This document shows, one piece after another, positions 15,186-23,073 of a stretch of 57,340 nucleotides of DNA (position 1 is the first letter of the stretch; the number at the start of each line of letters is the position of its first letter). The notes under the pieces were generated by a model, which was not told where the DNA came from, made no database searches, and saw only the letters and a list, made by a program, of their open reading frames with translations. The position numbers and the translations under genes were made by a program. The stretch comes from a virus. The stretch spans positions 1-57,340 of the IMG/VR virus record IMGVR_UViG_3300012001_000138. One strand, 5' to 3'.

Positions 15186-15410
15186 ATGTACCTGTCAGTT
15201 GTGAAGAAGGTGGCTGTGGCGGCCGCGGGCATGGTCCTGCTGGCCTCGTTGGCTGGGTGTGGGCAGAACGCCGATACGAACAAGGACGGTTCGTTGGGCG
15301 GCGACTATTCGAATGCTGGCGGGTTCGTGAAGCTGTCGGATGGGCGGTCGGTCATGTGCGTGGCGTATGGCAATGGTGGCGTCTCCTGCGACTGGGACCA
15401 CGCCAAGTGA
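15186..15410 (+). CDS. Small lipoprotein, 74 aa
   Basis: A signal peptide with basic start and hydrophobic core (VAVAAAGMVLLASLAGC), ending in a lipobox LAGC at about residue 24, so it should be lipid-anchored outside the cell membrane. The mature part is short and Gly-rich with two further Cys. First gene of a unit carrying three lipoproteins. Phage lipoproteins of this size often mediate superinfection exclusion; that role is inferred. Confidence 0.7.
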   Translation: MYLSVVKKVAVAAAGMVLLASLAGCGQNADTNKDGSLGGDYSNAGGFVKLSDGRSVMCVAYGNGGVSCDWDHAK

Positions 15411-15826
15411 CGGTGATGCGCGGGTTCATCCGCAAGGCGACAGCCCGCTATGGGGACACGCGGCTAACGCCGATGACCCATCAGTACACGATCGATACGT
15501 TTGTGGGTGAGGAGGGGCGGTTCCTTGCGGGGCAGCCCGTCACCCTCACGTCGGAGTACCACCAGTGCGAGCCCGCGGCCAAGCCCGAGGAGCCGTTGAC
15601 TGCTGCTGGCCTGTCCGCGGCGCACATTGGGTCACGGGTCCGGGTAGAGGTCCTTGGTGGGGCCGTGGTCGAGGACAAGCTGACCGCGGTCTTCGTCGGC
15701 GGCTCCCCGGCACGCATCAGCCTCACCTTCGAATACGTGAAGGCCTGCGCGGCGCTGTACGGCCCCCCTGACTTCGGTGTACTCCCGGACACCCCGGTCA
15801 CCATCGTCAAGGAGCCCACCAAGTGA
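15407..15826 (+). CDS. Unknown protein, 139 aa, lipoprotein operon
   Basis: GTG start at 15407 overlaps the lipoprotein stop; ATG 15416 is an alternative. No signal peptide is seen. Strand-rich with HQYTIDTFVGEEGRFLAGQPV and RISLTFEYVKACAALYGPPD, possibly a small beta-sandwich. Located between two lipoprotein genes. Confidence 0.6.
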   Translation: MTVMRGFIRKATARYGDTRLTPMTHQYTIDTFVGEEGRFLAGQPVTLTSEYHQCEPAAKPEEPLTAAGLSAAHIGSRVRVEVLGGAVVEDKLTAVFVGGSPARISLTFEYVKACAALYGPPDFGVLPDTPVTIVKEPTK

Positions 15827-16131
15827 CCCGGGCCGCTGCACGCCCCGCGCTGGCCCTCGTAGCGCTTCTGGCAGCCGCGACCCTCACCGGCTGCGATAAC
15901 GGCTCCTGCACGGCCAGCGGGACACTGCAGGCCACCAGCGTCGTCCAGACCAAGGGAGGCGGTGGAGGTGGTGGGCACTCGTCCGGCGGTGGAGGCGGCC
16001 ATTCCTCCGGCGAAGGCACGTCCTCGGGCAGTCACGCCAGCGAAGAGGACACCAGCACCGGAGGCGGAGCCAACGTCCCTCACCCCCCTGTCACCAGTGG
16101 CGGGTCCGACTGCAAGAAAGCAACCCCATGA
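15823..16131 (+). CDS. Gly/Ser-rich lipoprotein, 102 aa
   Basis: GTG start coupled to the previous gene. Hydrophobic signal (ALALVALLAAATLTGC) with a lipobox LTGC. The mature part has low-complexity GGGGGHSS runs and a C-terminal Cys. A flexible, surface-exposed lipoprotein is expected. Function unknown. Confidence 0.7.
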   Translation: MTRAAARPALALVALLAAATLTGCDNGSCTASGTLQATSVVQTKGGGGGGGHSSGGGGGHSSGEGTSSGSHASEEDTSTGGGANVPHPPVTSGGSDCKKATP

Positions 16132-16541
16132 ACCGAAGCGCTAGGCGCCTCTCTGCGGCCCTCGTAGCCGTCGCAGCGGTGGTTGCCCTGACAGGGTGCT
16201 CCGAGGGCGACGTGGCCATGGTGGCGGACGGCCCAGCCTGTTACCCGCCGCTCGCCTGCGGGACCTACTACCCCGTCCCCGCTTACCCCTACTACGCGCA
16301 CCCCTACATCGGGTATCTCCACGACCCCGCGCACGTCATCATCACCGGGGCAGGACCCCGCACGACCGTCATCTACCGGCCCTACAGCGCGCCTGTCCGG
16401 CCCGGGTTCCTCCCCGTGCCCAAGGACTTCAAACCAGCCCAGCAGGCGCCCGCCAAACAAGCCCCAGCACCCAAGCCAGCCCCAGCCAAGCCCGCAGCCC
16501 CAGCACTCCGCCCAGCCGCCCCAGCCCCAAGGAGCAAATGA
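16128..16541 (+). CDS. Tyr/Pro-rich lipoprotein, 137 aa
   Basis: Signal peptide and lipobox (LSAALVAVAAVVALTGC). The mature N-terminus is Tyr/Pro-rich (CGTYYPVPAYPYYAHPYIGY); the C-terminal third is an Ala/Pro/Lys repeat-like tail. Such Pro/Ala/Lys tails span cell wall in actinobacteria. Third lipoprotein in a row. Confidence 0.7.
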   Translation: MNRSARRLSAALVAVAAVVALTGCSEGDVAMVADGPACYPPLACGTYYPVPAYPYYAHPYIGYLHDPAHVIITGAGPRTTVIYRPYSAPVRPGFLPVPKDFKPAQQAPAKQAPAPKPAPAKPAAPALRPAAPAPRSK

Positions 16542-16825
16542 TGACTCAGCAAACCCCTGAGCCCGCCAAGGAGCCAGCGGAGCTCGTCGTCCCCGACTAC
16601 GAGCTCCGCGCGTCCCGCCGCGGCTACCTCATGGTCTACGGCAAACTCACCGAACACGAAGGCCGCCTCAACAACCTCCCCGAGGAGCCCGAACACTTCC
16701 GGCACTGCACCGGCACCTACGCCGCCGTCGCGGAAGTCGCCAAACGGCTCAACGAAACCCAGATCAGGTCCGGGTTCCTTGACTACCTCTACGCCCCCGA
16801 ACCCCGAAAGCTGGCCAACGCATGA
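16538..16825 (+). CDS. Unknown protein, 95 aa
   Basis: ATG 16538 after AAGGAG. Contains DYELRASRRGYLMVYGKL, then a helical end. No family recognised; coupled to its neighbours by overlaps of 4 bases. Confidence 0.6.
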   Translation: MMTQQTPEPAKEPAELVVPDYELRASRRGYLMVYGKLTEHEGRLNNLPEEPEHFRHCTGTYAAVAEVAKRLNETQIRSGFLDYLYAPEPRKLANA

Positions 16826-17052
16826 CCGCATTCATCCACCTCACCGACAAGGACGGGGACCCCGTCGCTCTCAAGGCTGACACCATCAACGGCGTCTACC
16901 GGAGCAGCGTCGAAAGCGGGGCGTTCTTCGCCCACGACCAGCAGGAACCAGCCCGCACCATCGTCGCCGCAGCGGCCGGTGGCTTCACCGTCATCCAGTC
17001 ACACCAAGAAGTCCTCGACCTCATCGCCGCCGCCGTGGAGCCCGCCAAGTGA
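16822..17052 (+). CDS. Unknown protein, 76 aa (phage IHLTDKDG type)
   Basis: The sequence FIHLTDKDGDPVALKADTIN, then TIVAAAAGGFTVIQSHQEVL, is a compact beta-beta-alpha pattern that I associate with small actinophage proteins similar to FlbD-like domains. Function unknown. Confidence 0.6.
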   Translation: MTAFIHLTDKDGDPVALKADTINGVYRSSVESGAFFAHDQQEPARTIVAAAAGGFTVIQSHQEVLDLIAAAVEPAK

Positions 17053-17327
17053 AGGCCCGGCACGCCCGTCGTATCCGGTTAGGCATCCTGTCCGGACGCG
17101 CCCACGCCGCCGTCGCCGTCTGCATCACCCGGGGAAGGTACATCATCAAACCCGTGGCCGACCCGCTGGAGTGGAAAGCCACCACCCACACCCTCCGCAG
17201 GGCGTTCCGCCGGGCCCTGTTCCCCACCTTCATCGTGGGTGCCGAAGCCAACGGCACTTACGCCATCAGCCGCATCCCCGCCATCCCCTCGACCCTCACC
17301 AACCTCTCCGGGAAGAAGAAGAAATGA
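17049..17327 (+). CDS. Unknown basic protein, 92 aa
   Basis: GTG start overlapping the upstream stop. Highly basic, with a helical THTLRRAFRRALFP core. It may bind nucleic acid or membrane. No family recognised. Confidence 0.55.
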   Translation: MKARHARRIRLGILSGRAHAAVAVCITRGRYIIKPVADPLEWKATTHTLRRAFRRALFPTFIVGAEANGTYAISRIPAIPSTLTNLSGKKKK

Positions 17328-17677
17328 CCGTCGTAGACCCCTCAACCCTGTCCCACAAAGACCAGCACCGCCTCCGCGCCCAAATGGTCCGCGAAGGGCA
17401 ACGCACCCTCGACACCCAGAAGCTCCTCGACTACCGGGCAGCGAAACCCACCCACAAGCCGAAGCCCGCCAAGACCATGACCGTCACCGCCACGGACGGG
17501 ACCACCGCCACCATCGAAGTCACGGACGTCAAGGTCAGCAAAGTCATCCGGGACGGTCCGGTCAGCGCCTACTCCATGGCCATCGCCAACGCCACGACCC
17601 CGAAGCCACTGCCCAAGGCGGACACCAGCCACGGCCTCCTCGCCCGCCTCAACGCCAACCTCCGGGACGCCAAGTGA
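17324..17677 (+). CDS. Unknown protein, 117 aa
   Basis: ATGA overlap. Helical basic N-terminus, then a strand-rich segment (MTVTATDGTTATIEVTDVKV). The latter resembles a small beta-sandwich. No family recognised. Confidence 0.6.
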   Translation: MTVVDPSTLSHKDQHRLRAQMVREGQRTLDTQKLLDYRAAKPTHKPKPAKTMTVTATDGTTATIEVTDVKVSKVIRDGPVSAYSMAIANATTPKPLPKADTSHGLLARLNANLRDAK

Positions 17678-17889
17678 TCATCCTGTTCCTGTTCATCGCC
17701 GCCCTGTTCGTTGCCGCCCTCGTGGCCGTGTTCCTGTTCGGTGTCCGGTCCATCAACGACGTCCTGAACTGGCCCGGCGTCCGCCCCCACACCATCGCCA
17801 TCGGCGTCACCCTCCGCGTCCTCGCCATCGCCGCGGCCCTCGCCATCCTCCTCGGCACCCCCCTTATTGGCCTCGGCCTCGCCCACTAA
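17674..17889 (+). CDS. Two-pass membrane protein, 71 aa
   Basis: GTG start coupled to the previous gene. Two hydrophobic segments (IILFLFIAALFVAALVAVF and LRVLAIAAALAILLG). A small membrane protein in an operon with three lipoproteins, so it may act with them at the envelope. Function unknown. Confidence 0.6.
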   Translation: MIILFLFIAALFVAALVAVFLFGVRSINDVLNWPGVRPHTIAIGVTLRVLAIAAALAILLGTPLIGLGLAH

Positions 17890-17907
17890 CCAGACGGAGA
17901 ACACACC

Positions 17908-18402
17908 TTGACCCACCGACTCACAGGCTCCATCACCACCGGATACGGAACAGACGCCGTCACCCGCTACTTCTGCGACTGCGGCCACTGGAACCGGACC
18001 TACGCCGCCACCCACGCACCAGACCATGAAGAGGTCGCCTCAGAGTGGGAGGAGCACCGGCAGCACGCCGCGGCTGAGGACCTCCGCACCGCCGCCACCA
18101 AGCCCACCACCCCGCCCGCCACACTGGACGCCCTCGTGGCCATCGCGCGGGCCCTCGCCGACACCGCTAAGGCAGGCGTCGCAGCCGCAGAGGCCCTGCA
18201 AGAGTTCGTGGACGCCCACAAGGAAGCCACAGACCGGGGCATCGGCGTCACCGTCGCCCGCCAACCGGACGGGTCCCTGACCTCCACCCCGAACGTGTTC
18301 GTCCCCGCCGGGACAGCGATCTTCATGGAACGCGATGACAGGCTCGACTACCTCCCACCACACCTCACCAAACTCGCCGCAACCCTCCCCGACGTAGCCT
18401 GA
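17908..18402 (+). CDS. Unknown protein, 164 aa
   Basis: TTG start 10 bases after GACGGAG. N-terminal CDCGHW motif, then His residues (HAPDHEEVASEWEEHRQH), typical of a small zinc finger, followed by an amphipathic helical region. A DNA-binding or adaptor role is possible. Family not recognised. Confidence 0.6.
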   Translation: MTHRLTGSITTGYGTDAVTRYFCDCGHWNRTYAATHAPDHEEVASEWEEHRQHAAAEDLRTAATKPTTPPATLDALVAIARALADTAKAGVAAAEALQEFVDAHKEATDRGIGVTVARQPDGSLTSTPNVFVPAGTAIFMERDDRLDYLPPHLTKLAATLPDVA

Positions 18403-18413
18403 ACAGGAGCCCC

Positions 18414-19253
18414 GTGGCTGAGTGCCAGTACTGCGAGTCCACCGTCCGGGACGACCGGACCCTCTGCCCGGTCTGCACGGCGTTCCTCCACACCCTCCTC
18501 TCCCAAGTCCCCGGCATCCTTGAGGAGCTCGACGTCGCCCTGACCCGGCAAGCCCGGCTGCGCCCCGTGAAGGGAGCGGCTGTACTGGACGCGGTGGAGC
18601 TCCCCTACAACCTGTCCGCGGCGGAGGCTGCCCGGAACATCAGGACGATGCTGCTGCCGTGGGTCCGTGTGGTGCATGTTGGGACGGGCGCCCCCTACCA
18701 GCCCAAGACGTCCACCGCAGCCCTCGCAAGGGGTTTGTGGAACTGGCGGGCGTGGCTGTCCCGCCACCACGAGGCAGGCCGCCTCCTCACCGAGCTCACC
18801 GGCGTCGTGGAGGACGTCCGGCGCATCATCGACACCCGCGTCGAGAAGGTATTCGTCGGGTCCTGCCGGTCGATCTTCAACTCCGAAGGGGAGCGCCAAC
18901 ACGCCTGCCCCGAGCACATGTACGCCCCCGCCCGCAACGTCGAGTTCACCTGCGGGAAGTGCGGGACCGTCCACCACGTCAAGACCCGGCAGCAGCAGGC
19001 CATCGCCGCCTCAGAGAACCGCGTCCTACCCCCGCAGACCATCGCCCGGGCCCTCACCCGCAACGGGGAGGCCCTGAGCGTGGAGCGGCTCTACAACTGG
19101 GTCAAACGCGGCCTCCTCAAACCCGCAGCCATCGACCCCACCAGCAAGCGGAAGCTCTACCGTGTCGGGGACGTCCGCGACGTCATGATCGCCACCGACG
19201 CCTCCCCCAACAACCCCCGCAAAGCACTCACCGAAATGAGGGACGCCGCATGA
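18414..19253 (+). CDS. Zinc-finger and MerR-like HTH protein, 279 aa
   Basis: An N-terminal zinc ribbon (CQYCES...CPVC, residues about 4-23), a helical centre, a second Cys group (CPEHMY...CGKCGTVHH), and a C-terminal MerR/excisionase-like HTH (LPPQTIARALTRNGEALSVE, VERLYNWVKRGLL). This architecture is common in actinophage accessory regions and suggests a DNA-binding regulator of phage transcription. GTG start after AGGAGCC. Confidence 0.65.
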   Translation: MAECQYCESTVRDDRTLCPVCTAFLHTLLSQVPGILEELDVALTRQARLRPVKGAAVLDAVELPYNLSAAEAARNIRTMLLPWVRVVHVGTGAPYQPKTSTAALARGLWNWRAWLSRHHEAGRLLTELTGVVEDVRRIIDTRVEKVFVGSCRSIFNSEGERQHACPEHMYAPARNVEFTCGKCGTVHHVKTRQQQAIAASENRVLPPQTIARALTRNGEALSVERLYNWVKRGLLKPAAIDPTSKRKLYRVGDVRDVMIATDASPNNPRKALTEMRDAA

Positions 19254-19504
19254 CGTTCTACCTCCTGACCGCCGCCACCGACCACGAATCCGAGGACCCG
19301 GTATTCCTCGCCGCCACACTGGACGAGGCCAAGGCCGCCGCCCAACTCCCCGGCCCGGGAGCAGGCGCACCGGACGAGTTCTGCATCTACGAGGCCCAGC
19401 CCGGGACCCGGCCGGAGCTAATCCTCTACAACGACGTCAGCCGCACATGGGACGCCGCGACACACCAGACCGTCTACGACCTGAGAGGCTGGACCCCCGC
19501 ATGA
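19250..19504 (+). CDS. Unknown protein, 84 aa
   Basis: ATGA overlap with the previous gene. Predicted alpha/beta (FYLLTAATDHESEDPVFLAA, LDEAKAAAQL). No family recognised. Confidence 0.6.
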   Translation: MTFYLLTAATDHESEDPVFLAATLDEAKAAAQLPGPGAGAPDEFCIYEAQPGTRPELILYNDVSRTWDAATHQTVYDLRGWTPA

Positions 19505-19806
19505 CGATTGCAGGGACCTTCCGGCACCCGCCCACCCCACCGGCCATCCAAGGCGACTTCGCCCCACTCCGCGTCGCACCACCGGTGACCATCACCGAGT
19601 TCCTACAGACAGCCGCCGAGGAAAACCTGAAGGATTTAGAGAGTTCCGTTGGGGTTCGGTACTTGAATGACCCACTGTTCCACCATCGGGTCATCGTTGG
19701 CGCCCGCATCCTCCATCACCTAATCCCGGACATTGAGCCGCATGTCGCTCGCCGCGCTGCACTACTGGTCATCGCCGCAAGCCAGCAGGAGCCGCTACGA
19801 CCATAG
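19501..19806 (+). CDS. Unknown protein, 101 aa, last gene before RNA region
   Basis: Coupled start. Mostly helical second half (VARRAALLVIAASQQ). The GC content falls slightly across this gene compared with its neighbours. No family recognised. Confidence 0.6.
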   Translation: MTIAGTFRHPPTPPAIQGDFAPLRVAPPVTITEFLQTAAEENLKDLESSVGVRYLNDPLFHHRVIVGARILHHLIPDIEPHVARRAALLVIAASQQEPLRP

Positions 19807-19923
19807 TGGGGTTCCGCCCAGCAGGCACCAACCATCCCGCCTAGTGGGTTGCAAAATGGTGTAGGAGTGACCGATACTGAGCAGGTAGCTTCCCCAGAAA
19901 TGGCGTGAAGCTGGCGTGAGTGT

Positions 19924-20040
19924 CCCGGCCGTCAGGCTAAGCCGGGGACCCCGGACCTCCCTCGCAGAGGAGGACCGTGGCCGACTCGGGCCGGGCTGCA
20001 AACAGTCCGGCCACGGGTAGTGGTTCGAATCCACCAGCGC
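19924..20040 (+). ncRNA. Structured RNA or degenerate tRNA with a T-arm-like end
   Basis: CCCGGC/GCCGGG, CCTCC/GGAGG and CCGTGGCC/GGCCACGG (19975-20036) are consecutive or nested stems. The last encloses CCGGGCT-GCAAAC-AGTCCGG. It is followed by GTGGTTCGAATCCAC, which looks exactly like a tRNA T-arm, and then AGCGCCGGA. I could not find a matching 5' acceptor strand, so a normal tRNA is unlikely. A tRNA-like structured RNA or decayed tRNA (Cys-like GCA loop) remains possible. Confidence 0.35.
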
Positions 20041-20041
20041 C

Positions 20042-20115
20042 GGACGGGTAGCTCAGTCGCGGTTAGAGCACGCGAGTAAGATCGCACGACGCAGGTTCAA
20101 GTCCTGCCCCGCCCA
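20042..20115 (+). tRNA. tRNA-like gene, unusual anticodon loop
   Basis: A 74-base cloverleaf. Acceptor GGACGGG pairs with CCCGCCC (one A-C mismatch) with discriminator A; D-arm GCTC/GAGC; T-arm GCAGG-TTCAAGT-CCTGC is perfect. The anticodon stem is only GCGA/TCGC around a six-base loop GTAAGA, one short of the normal seven, so the identity is unclear; AAG (Leu) would be the reading if T is position 33. No CCA is encoded. It may be degenerate, or a tRNA fragment used otherwise. Confidence 0.6.
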
Positions 20116-20223
20116 CGCACGGGTCCTAACCCCGAGCACAACGGCTACAAGCCACTCTGGGTCGCCTTGGAAGACAGGCGGGCAAAGACTTGGCCGACAA
20201 CTGAATAACTCAAACAACACGCA

Positions 20224-20263
20224 GGGCCCCGGCAGACTTCCACCAGCCGGGGCCCTTCCGTTT
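20224..20263 (+). terminator. Strong intrinsic terminator after tRNA
   Basis: Perfect 10-bp stem GGGCCCCGGC (20224-20233) with GCCGGGGCCC (20246-20255), followed by TTCCGTTT. It ends the tRNA transcript before the DNA-modification operon. Confidence 0.8.
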
Positions 20264-20290
20264 GCCCACCGATCCCCCGGAGGAACCCCC

Positions 20291-20542
20291 GTGCCCCTAC
20301 GCACCCACCACCTCAGCATCACCGGCACCGACGGCATCGGCGCCACGACCACCGTCCTTATCGACGGGGAACCGGCCCGCGCCCTCACCGGCCTCACCCT
20401 CACCATTGACGCGGACTCACTCACCCGCGCCGAACTGCAGCTCGTCATGACGCCCGTACAGGTGGACGTCGACGCCGTGGTCACCCTGCTCCCGGACACC
20501 GTGGCCCAGCTCATCGCGCTCGGCTGGACCCCGCCAGCATGA
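20291..20542 (+). CDS. Unknown protein, 83 aa
   Basis: GTG start 9 bases after GGAGGAA. Beta-rich (LSITGTDGIGATTTVLIDGE). First gene of the operon that continues into the modification genes. No family recognised. Confidence 0.6.
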   Translation: MPLRTHHLSITGTDGIGATTTVLIDGEPARALTGLTLTIDADSLTRAELQLVMTPVQVDVDAVVTLLPDTVAQLIALGWTPPA

Positions 20543-20721
20543 GGGCCCTCCTGATCGTCGCCCTGTATGCCGCGGTTGGCGCCCTGATCGGCTGTGCCAT
20601 CGGCGGCCTCCTGAACACCTTCGCCCTCCCCCACCTGACCACCACCGAACGCGGCGTCCTCTGCGTCATGCTCGCCCTCCTCTACGCCGTCTGGCTCGGC
20701 TGCCGCCGGGACAAATGGTGA
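20539..20721 (+). CDS. Two-pass membrane protein, 60 aa
   Basis: ATGA overlap. Two hydrophobic helices (LLIVALYAAVGALIGCAIGG and GVLCVMLALLYAVWLG). Function unknown; small membrane proteins here could influence infection or lysis timing. Confidence 0.6.
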   Translation: MRALLIVALYAAVGALIGCAIGGLLNTFALPHLTTTERGVLCVMLALLYAVWLGCRRDKW

Positions 20722-20810
20722 CCCCCGAGACCGCGACCATCTACTTCCTGCTGGTCGCACTCATCGGTGCCCTCGTCCTCCTCTACAACCCCGAACCACC
20801 CACCGCCTAG
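20718..20810 (+). CDS. Single-pass membrane micro-protein, 30 aa
   Basis: GTG start overlapping the previous stop (GTGA). It is one transmembrane helix (IYFLLVALIGALVLLY) with a short Pro-rich tail and is followed by AGGAG for the next gene. Its size and coupling make it plausible but unproven. Confidence 0.45.
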   Translation: MTPETATIYFLLVALIGALVLLYNPEPPTA

Positions 20811-20817
20811 GAGCCCC

Positions 20818-21405
20818 ATGACCGCCGCGCCCACCCGCCTCACCCACGAACTCACCATCGAATACGTCCCCCTCACCAACCTCTCCACCTACCCCGGGAA
20901 CGCCCGCCTCGGCGACGTGGACGCCATCGCCGAATCCATGGACGAGAACGGCATCTTCGACGCCATCGTCGTCCAACGCTCCACCGGCTACGTCCTCGAC
21001 GGGAACCACCGCTACCTCGCCATGACCCAGATGGGGGAGGAGCAGGCCCCCGTCATTTACGTGGACGTGGACGACGAACGGGCCAAACGCATCGTCCTCG
21101 TCGCTAACCGGACCAACGACCTCGCCACCTACGACAACACCGCGCTCATCGCCCTCCTGCAGGACCTCCCCGACCTCGTGGGCACCGGCTTCGAAGATGA
21201 CGACCTGTCCGCCCTCATCGCGCTCAACGAGGACGACACCGACTGGGACGACGAGGACCTCCAAGACACCCTCAACGACGCCGACAAAGCAGGCTGGCCC
21301 GTGCTGCGCATCCAGATCGACCCCACGTCCAAGGAACAGTTCGACTCGATCCCCGGCGAAGACGACGTCGCCCGGTTCTACTACCTCCTCGAACAGGCCC
21401 TCTAA
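20818..21405 (+). CDS. ParB-like nuclease-domain protein
   Basis: A 195-residue protein. Residues about 15-95 form a ParB/Srx N-terminal domain: VPLTNLSTYPGNARLGDVDA, AESMDENGIFDAIVVQRS, and the diagnostic GNHRYLAM (ParB/nuclease motif). The C-terminal part is acidic. The next gene, DpdA-like, starts at the base after its stop, so they are probably a functional pair. ParB-domain proteins near phage modification genes may target or nick DNA, or bind nucleotides (CTP/ATP). That role is inferred. Confidence 0.75.
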   Translation: MTAAPTRLTHELTIEYVPLTNLSTYPGNARLGDVDAIAESMDENGIFDAIVVQRSTGYVLDGNHRYLAMTQMGEEQAPVIYVDVDDERAKRIVLVANRTNDLATYDNTALIALLQDLPDLVGTGFEDDDLSALIALNEDDTDWDDEDLQDTLNDADKAGWPVLRIQIDPTSKEQFDSIPGEDDVARFYYLLEQAL

Positions 21406-22350
21406 GTGGGTGTCAACGTCCTGCTCTCCTACGCCTTCCACGACAAGACCGACCTCGCCAAGGTCCGCAAGTCCCTCGTGTGCGGGCGCATGATGATCGA
21501 CTCCGGCGCGTTCACCGCCTACACCACGGGCAAGACCATCCACCTCAAGGACTACGCCGAGTACTTGGAGACGTGGCGTGGGCAGTGGGACCATGCCGTC
21601 ACCCTCGACGTCATCGGCGACCCGGCCGGGTCCAAGCGGCAGACCACCAAGCTCCATGCCATGGGCCTGCCCGTGATGCCGGTGTTCACCCGGGGCGAGT
21701 CCATCAAGGAGTTCGACGCCATGGTCAAAGACGTCGGCTACGTCTGCGTCGGCGGCATGGTCGGCCTACCCCCGGCCATCGTGGAGAAAAGGACCGCGCT
21801 CCTGCAGCGCAGGGCTGAACAGAACGGCGGCGGCATCCACGCCCTCGGCGTCGGCGCGATCCCCACCCTGCGCCGCGCCAAGCCCTACAGCGCGGACGCC
21901 TCCAACGTCTCCGGGGCGTTCCGGTTCGGGACCATCCTCTGCTTCGACGGGGAACGGGTCATCAACATGCCCGTGAGCGACAAGGCCAAGCTGCGCAAGC
22001 ACGCCGACCACCTCGCCGCCCACGACATTGACGTCGCCAAACTCGCCACCACCGGCAGGATGCCCTCTGGTTCCACGGGACGCCCGGAGCTCATGCGCGG
22101 CATGTCCCTGTCCTACGCCGCGGCCGATGAATGGCTCAAGCCCCGCACCAAGGCGCCCGTCCCCCACGGGACCACGGACGTCCCCGGCACCCATCTCTAC
22201 TCCTCAATCGTGGCAGGGTTCCTGCTGGACCCTGCCACGGCCCTCGACAAGGAACTCCACGAGGGCTACAACCCGCGCATCTGGGCCCGCCACGGCCGCA
22301 ACCACCAATGCCACCCCCAACACCGCCGCAGCATCCCCGCTGCGGCCTGA
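21406..22350 (+). CDS. dpdA: DpdA-like 7-deazaguanine DNA transglycosylase
   Basis: A 314-residue protein related to tRNA-guanine transglycosylases but of the phage/DNA type: RMMIDSGAFTAYTTGK (Asp 32, equivalent to the DSGGF motif of TGT) and VTLDVIGD near residue 67. The order DpdA-QueC-QueD-QueE-FolE matches the published phage systems that exchange guanine in DNA for preQ0 or derivatives (Hutinet and co-workers). The expected reaction is base exchange at deoxyguanosine. GTG start directly after the ParB-like stop. C-terminal zinc-type His/Cys residues are not obvious. Confidence 0.85.
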   Translation: MGVNVLLSYAFHDKTDLAKVRKSLVCGRMMIDSGAFTAYTTGKTIHLKDYAEYLETWRGQWDHAVTLDVIGDPAGSKRQTTKLHAMGLPVMPVFTRGESIKEFDAMVKDVGYVCVGGMVGLPPAIVEKRTALLQRRAEQNGGGIHALGVGAIPTLRRAKPYSADASNVSGAFRFGTILCFDGERVINMPVSDKAKLRKHADHLAAHDIDVAKLATTGRMPSGSTGRPELMRGMSLSYAAADEWLKPRTKAPVPHGTTDVPGTHLYSSIVAGFLLDPATALDKELHEGYNPRIWARHGRNHQCHPQHRRSIPAAA

Positions 22351-22368
22351 CCAACCGAAGGAAACTCG

Positions 22369-23073
22369 ATGTCAAACCACCCACCCATCCTGATCGCACG
22401 GCTCAAGAAGCAGGTCGTCCTCCTCTCCGGCGGCATGGACTCCACCACCCTCCTCGCCCTCGCCCTCACCCGCGGCCCCGTCCTCGGCGCCCTGTCCGTG
22501 AACTACGGCCAGCGCCACGCCGTTGAACTGGAGGCAGCCAAGGACGTCGCCGCGTTCTACGGCGTCCCCCACTTCATCCTCGACCTCACGAGCTGGGGCT
22601 CCCTGCTGACCGGCTCAGCCCTGACCGACCCATCCGTGGAGGTCCCCGAGGGTCACTACGCCGCCCCGTCCATGGCCGTCACCGTGGTTCCCAACCGCAA
22701 CGCCACGATGCTCATGGCCGCTGCCGGTGTCGCTGAGTCCCTCGGCGCTGAGGTCGTCCTGACCGCCGTGCACAACGGGGACCACCACGTCTATCCGGAC
22801 TGCCGCCCCGAGTTCATCGCCGCCGCGTCGCTCGCCGCGAACCTTGGCACCGGCGGGGCAGTGTCGATCGATGCCCCGTTCGTGAACGTGTCCAAGACCG
22901 ACATCGCCAAGCTCGGCCACGACCTCGGCGCCCCGCTGCACCTGTCGTGGTCCTGCTACAAGGGCGGCACCCGCCACTGCGGCGCCTGCGGGACGTGCGT
23001 GGAACGCCGTGAAGCGTTCACCGACTCCGGTGTCACCGACCCCACCATCTACCTCACAGGAGCCACAGCATGA
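22369..23073 (+). CDS. queC: QueC, preQ0 synthase
   Basis: A 234-residue ATP-dependent enzyme converting 7-carboxy-7-deazaguanine to preQ0. The PP-loop motif SGGMDST is at residues 20-26, and NYGQRHAVELEAAKDVA is characteristic. The C-terminal zinc site is SWSCYKGGTRHCGACGTC. Full length for the family, with no fused amidotransferase domain, which argues against the Gat-QueC branch that makes archaeosine-like bases. Confidence 0.95.
   Translation: MSNHPPILIARLKKQVVLLSGGMDSTTLLALALTRGPVLGALSVNYGQRHAVELEAAKDVAAFYGVPHFILDLTSWGSLLTGSALTDPSVEVPEGHYAAPSMAVTVVPNRNATMLMAAAGVAESLGAEVVLTAVHNGDHHVYPDCRPEFIAAASLAANLGTGGAVSIDAPFVNVSKTDIAKLGHDLGAPLHLSWSCYKGGTRHCGACGTCVERREAFTDSGVTDPTIYLTGATA

Larger units (their letters stand above)
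19807..20290. other. Non-coding structured RNA region
   Basis: 484 bases without a convincing protein gene. From left to right: an unremarkable stretch to about 19920; several strong hairpins (19924-20030); a T-arm-like element (20019-20037); a tRNA-like gene (20042-20115); an unstructured stretch to 20220; and a strong terminator (20224-20263). It separates the small-gene operon from the DNA-modification operon. Confidence 0.6.

Noticed and set aside
21406-22350. Host-type tRNA-guanine transglycosylase (queuosine in tRNA)
   Set aside because: Length, DSGAFTAY motif and the ParB-DpdA-QueC-D-E-FolE context fit the phage DNA enzyme better than bacterial Tgt, and no queA, queG or queF accompanies it.
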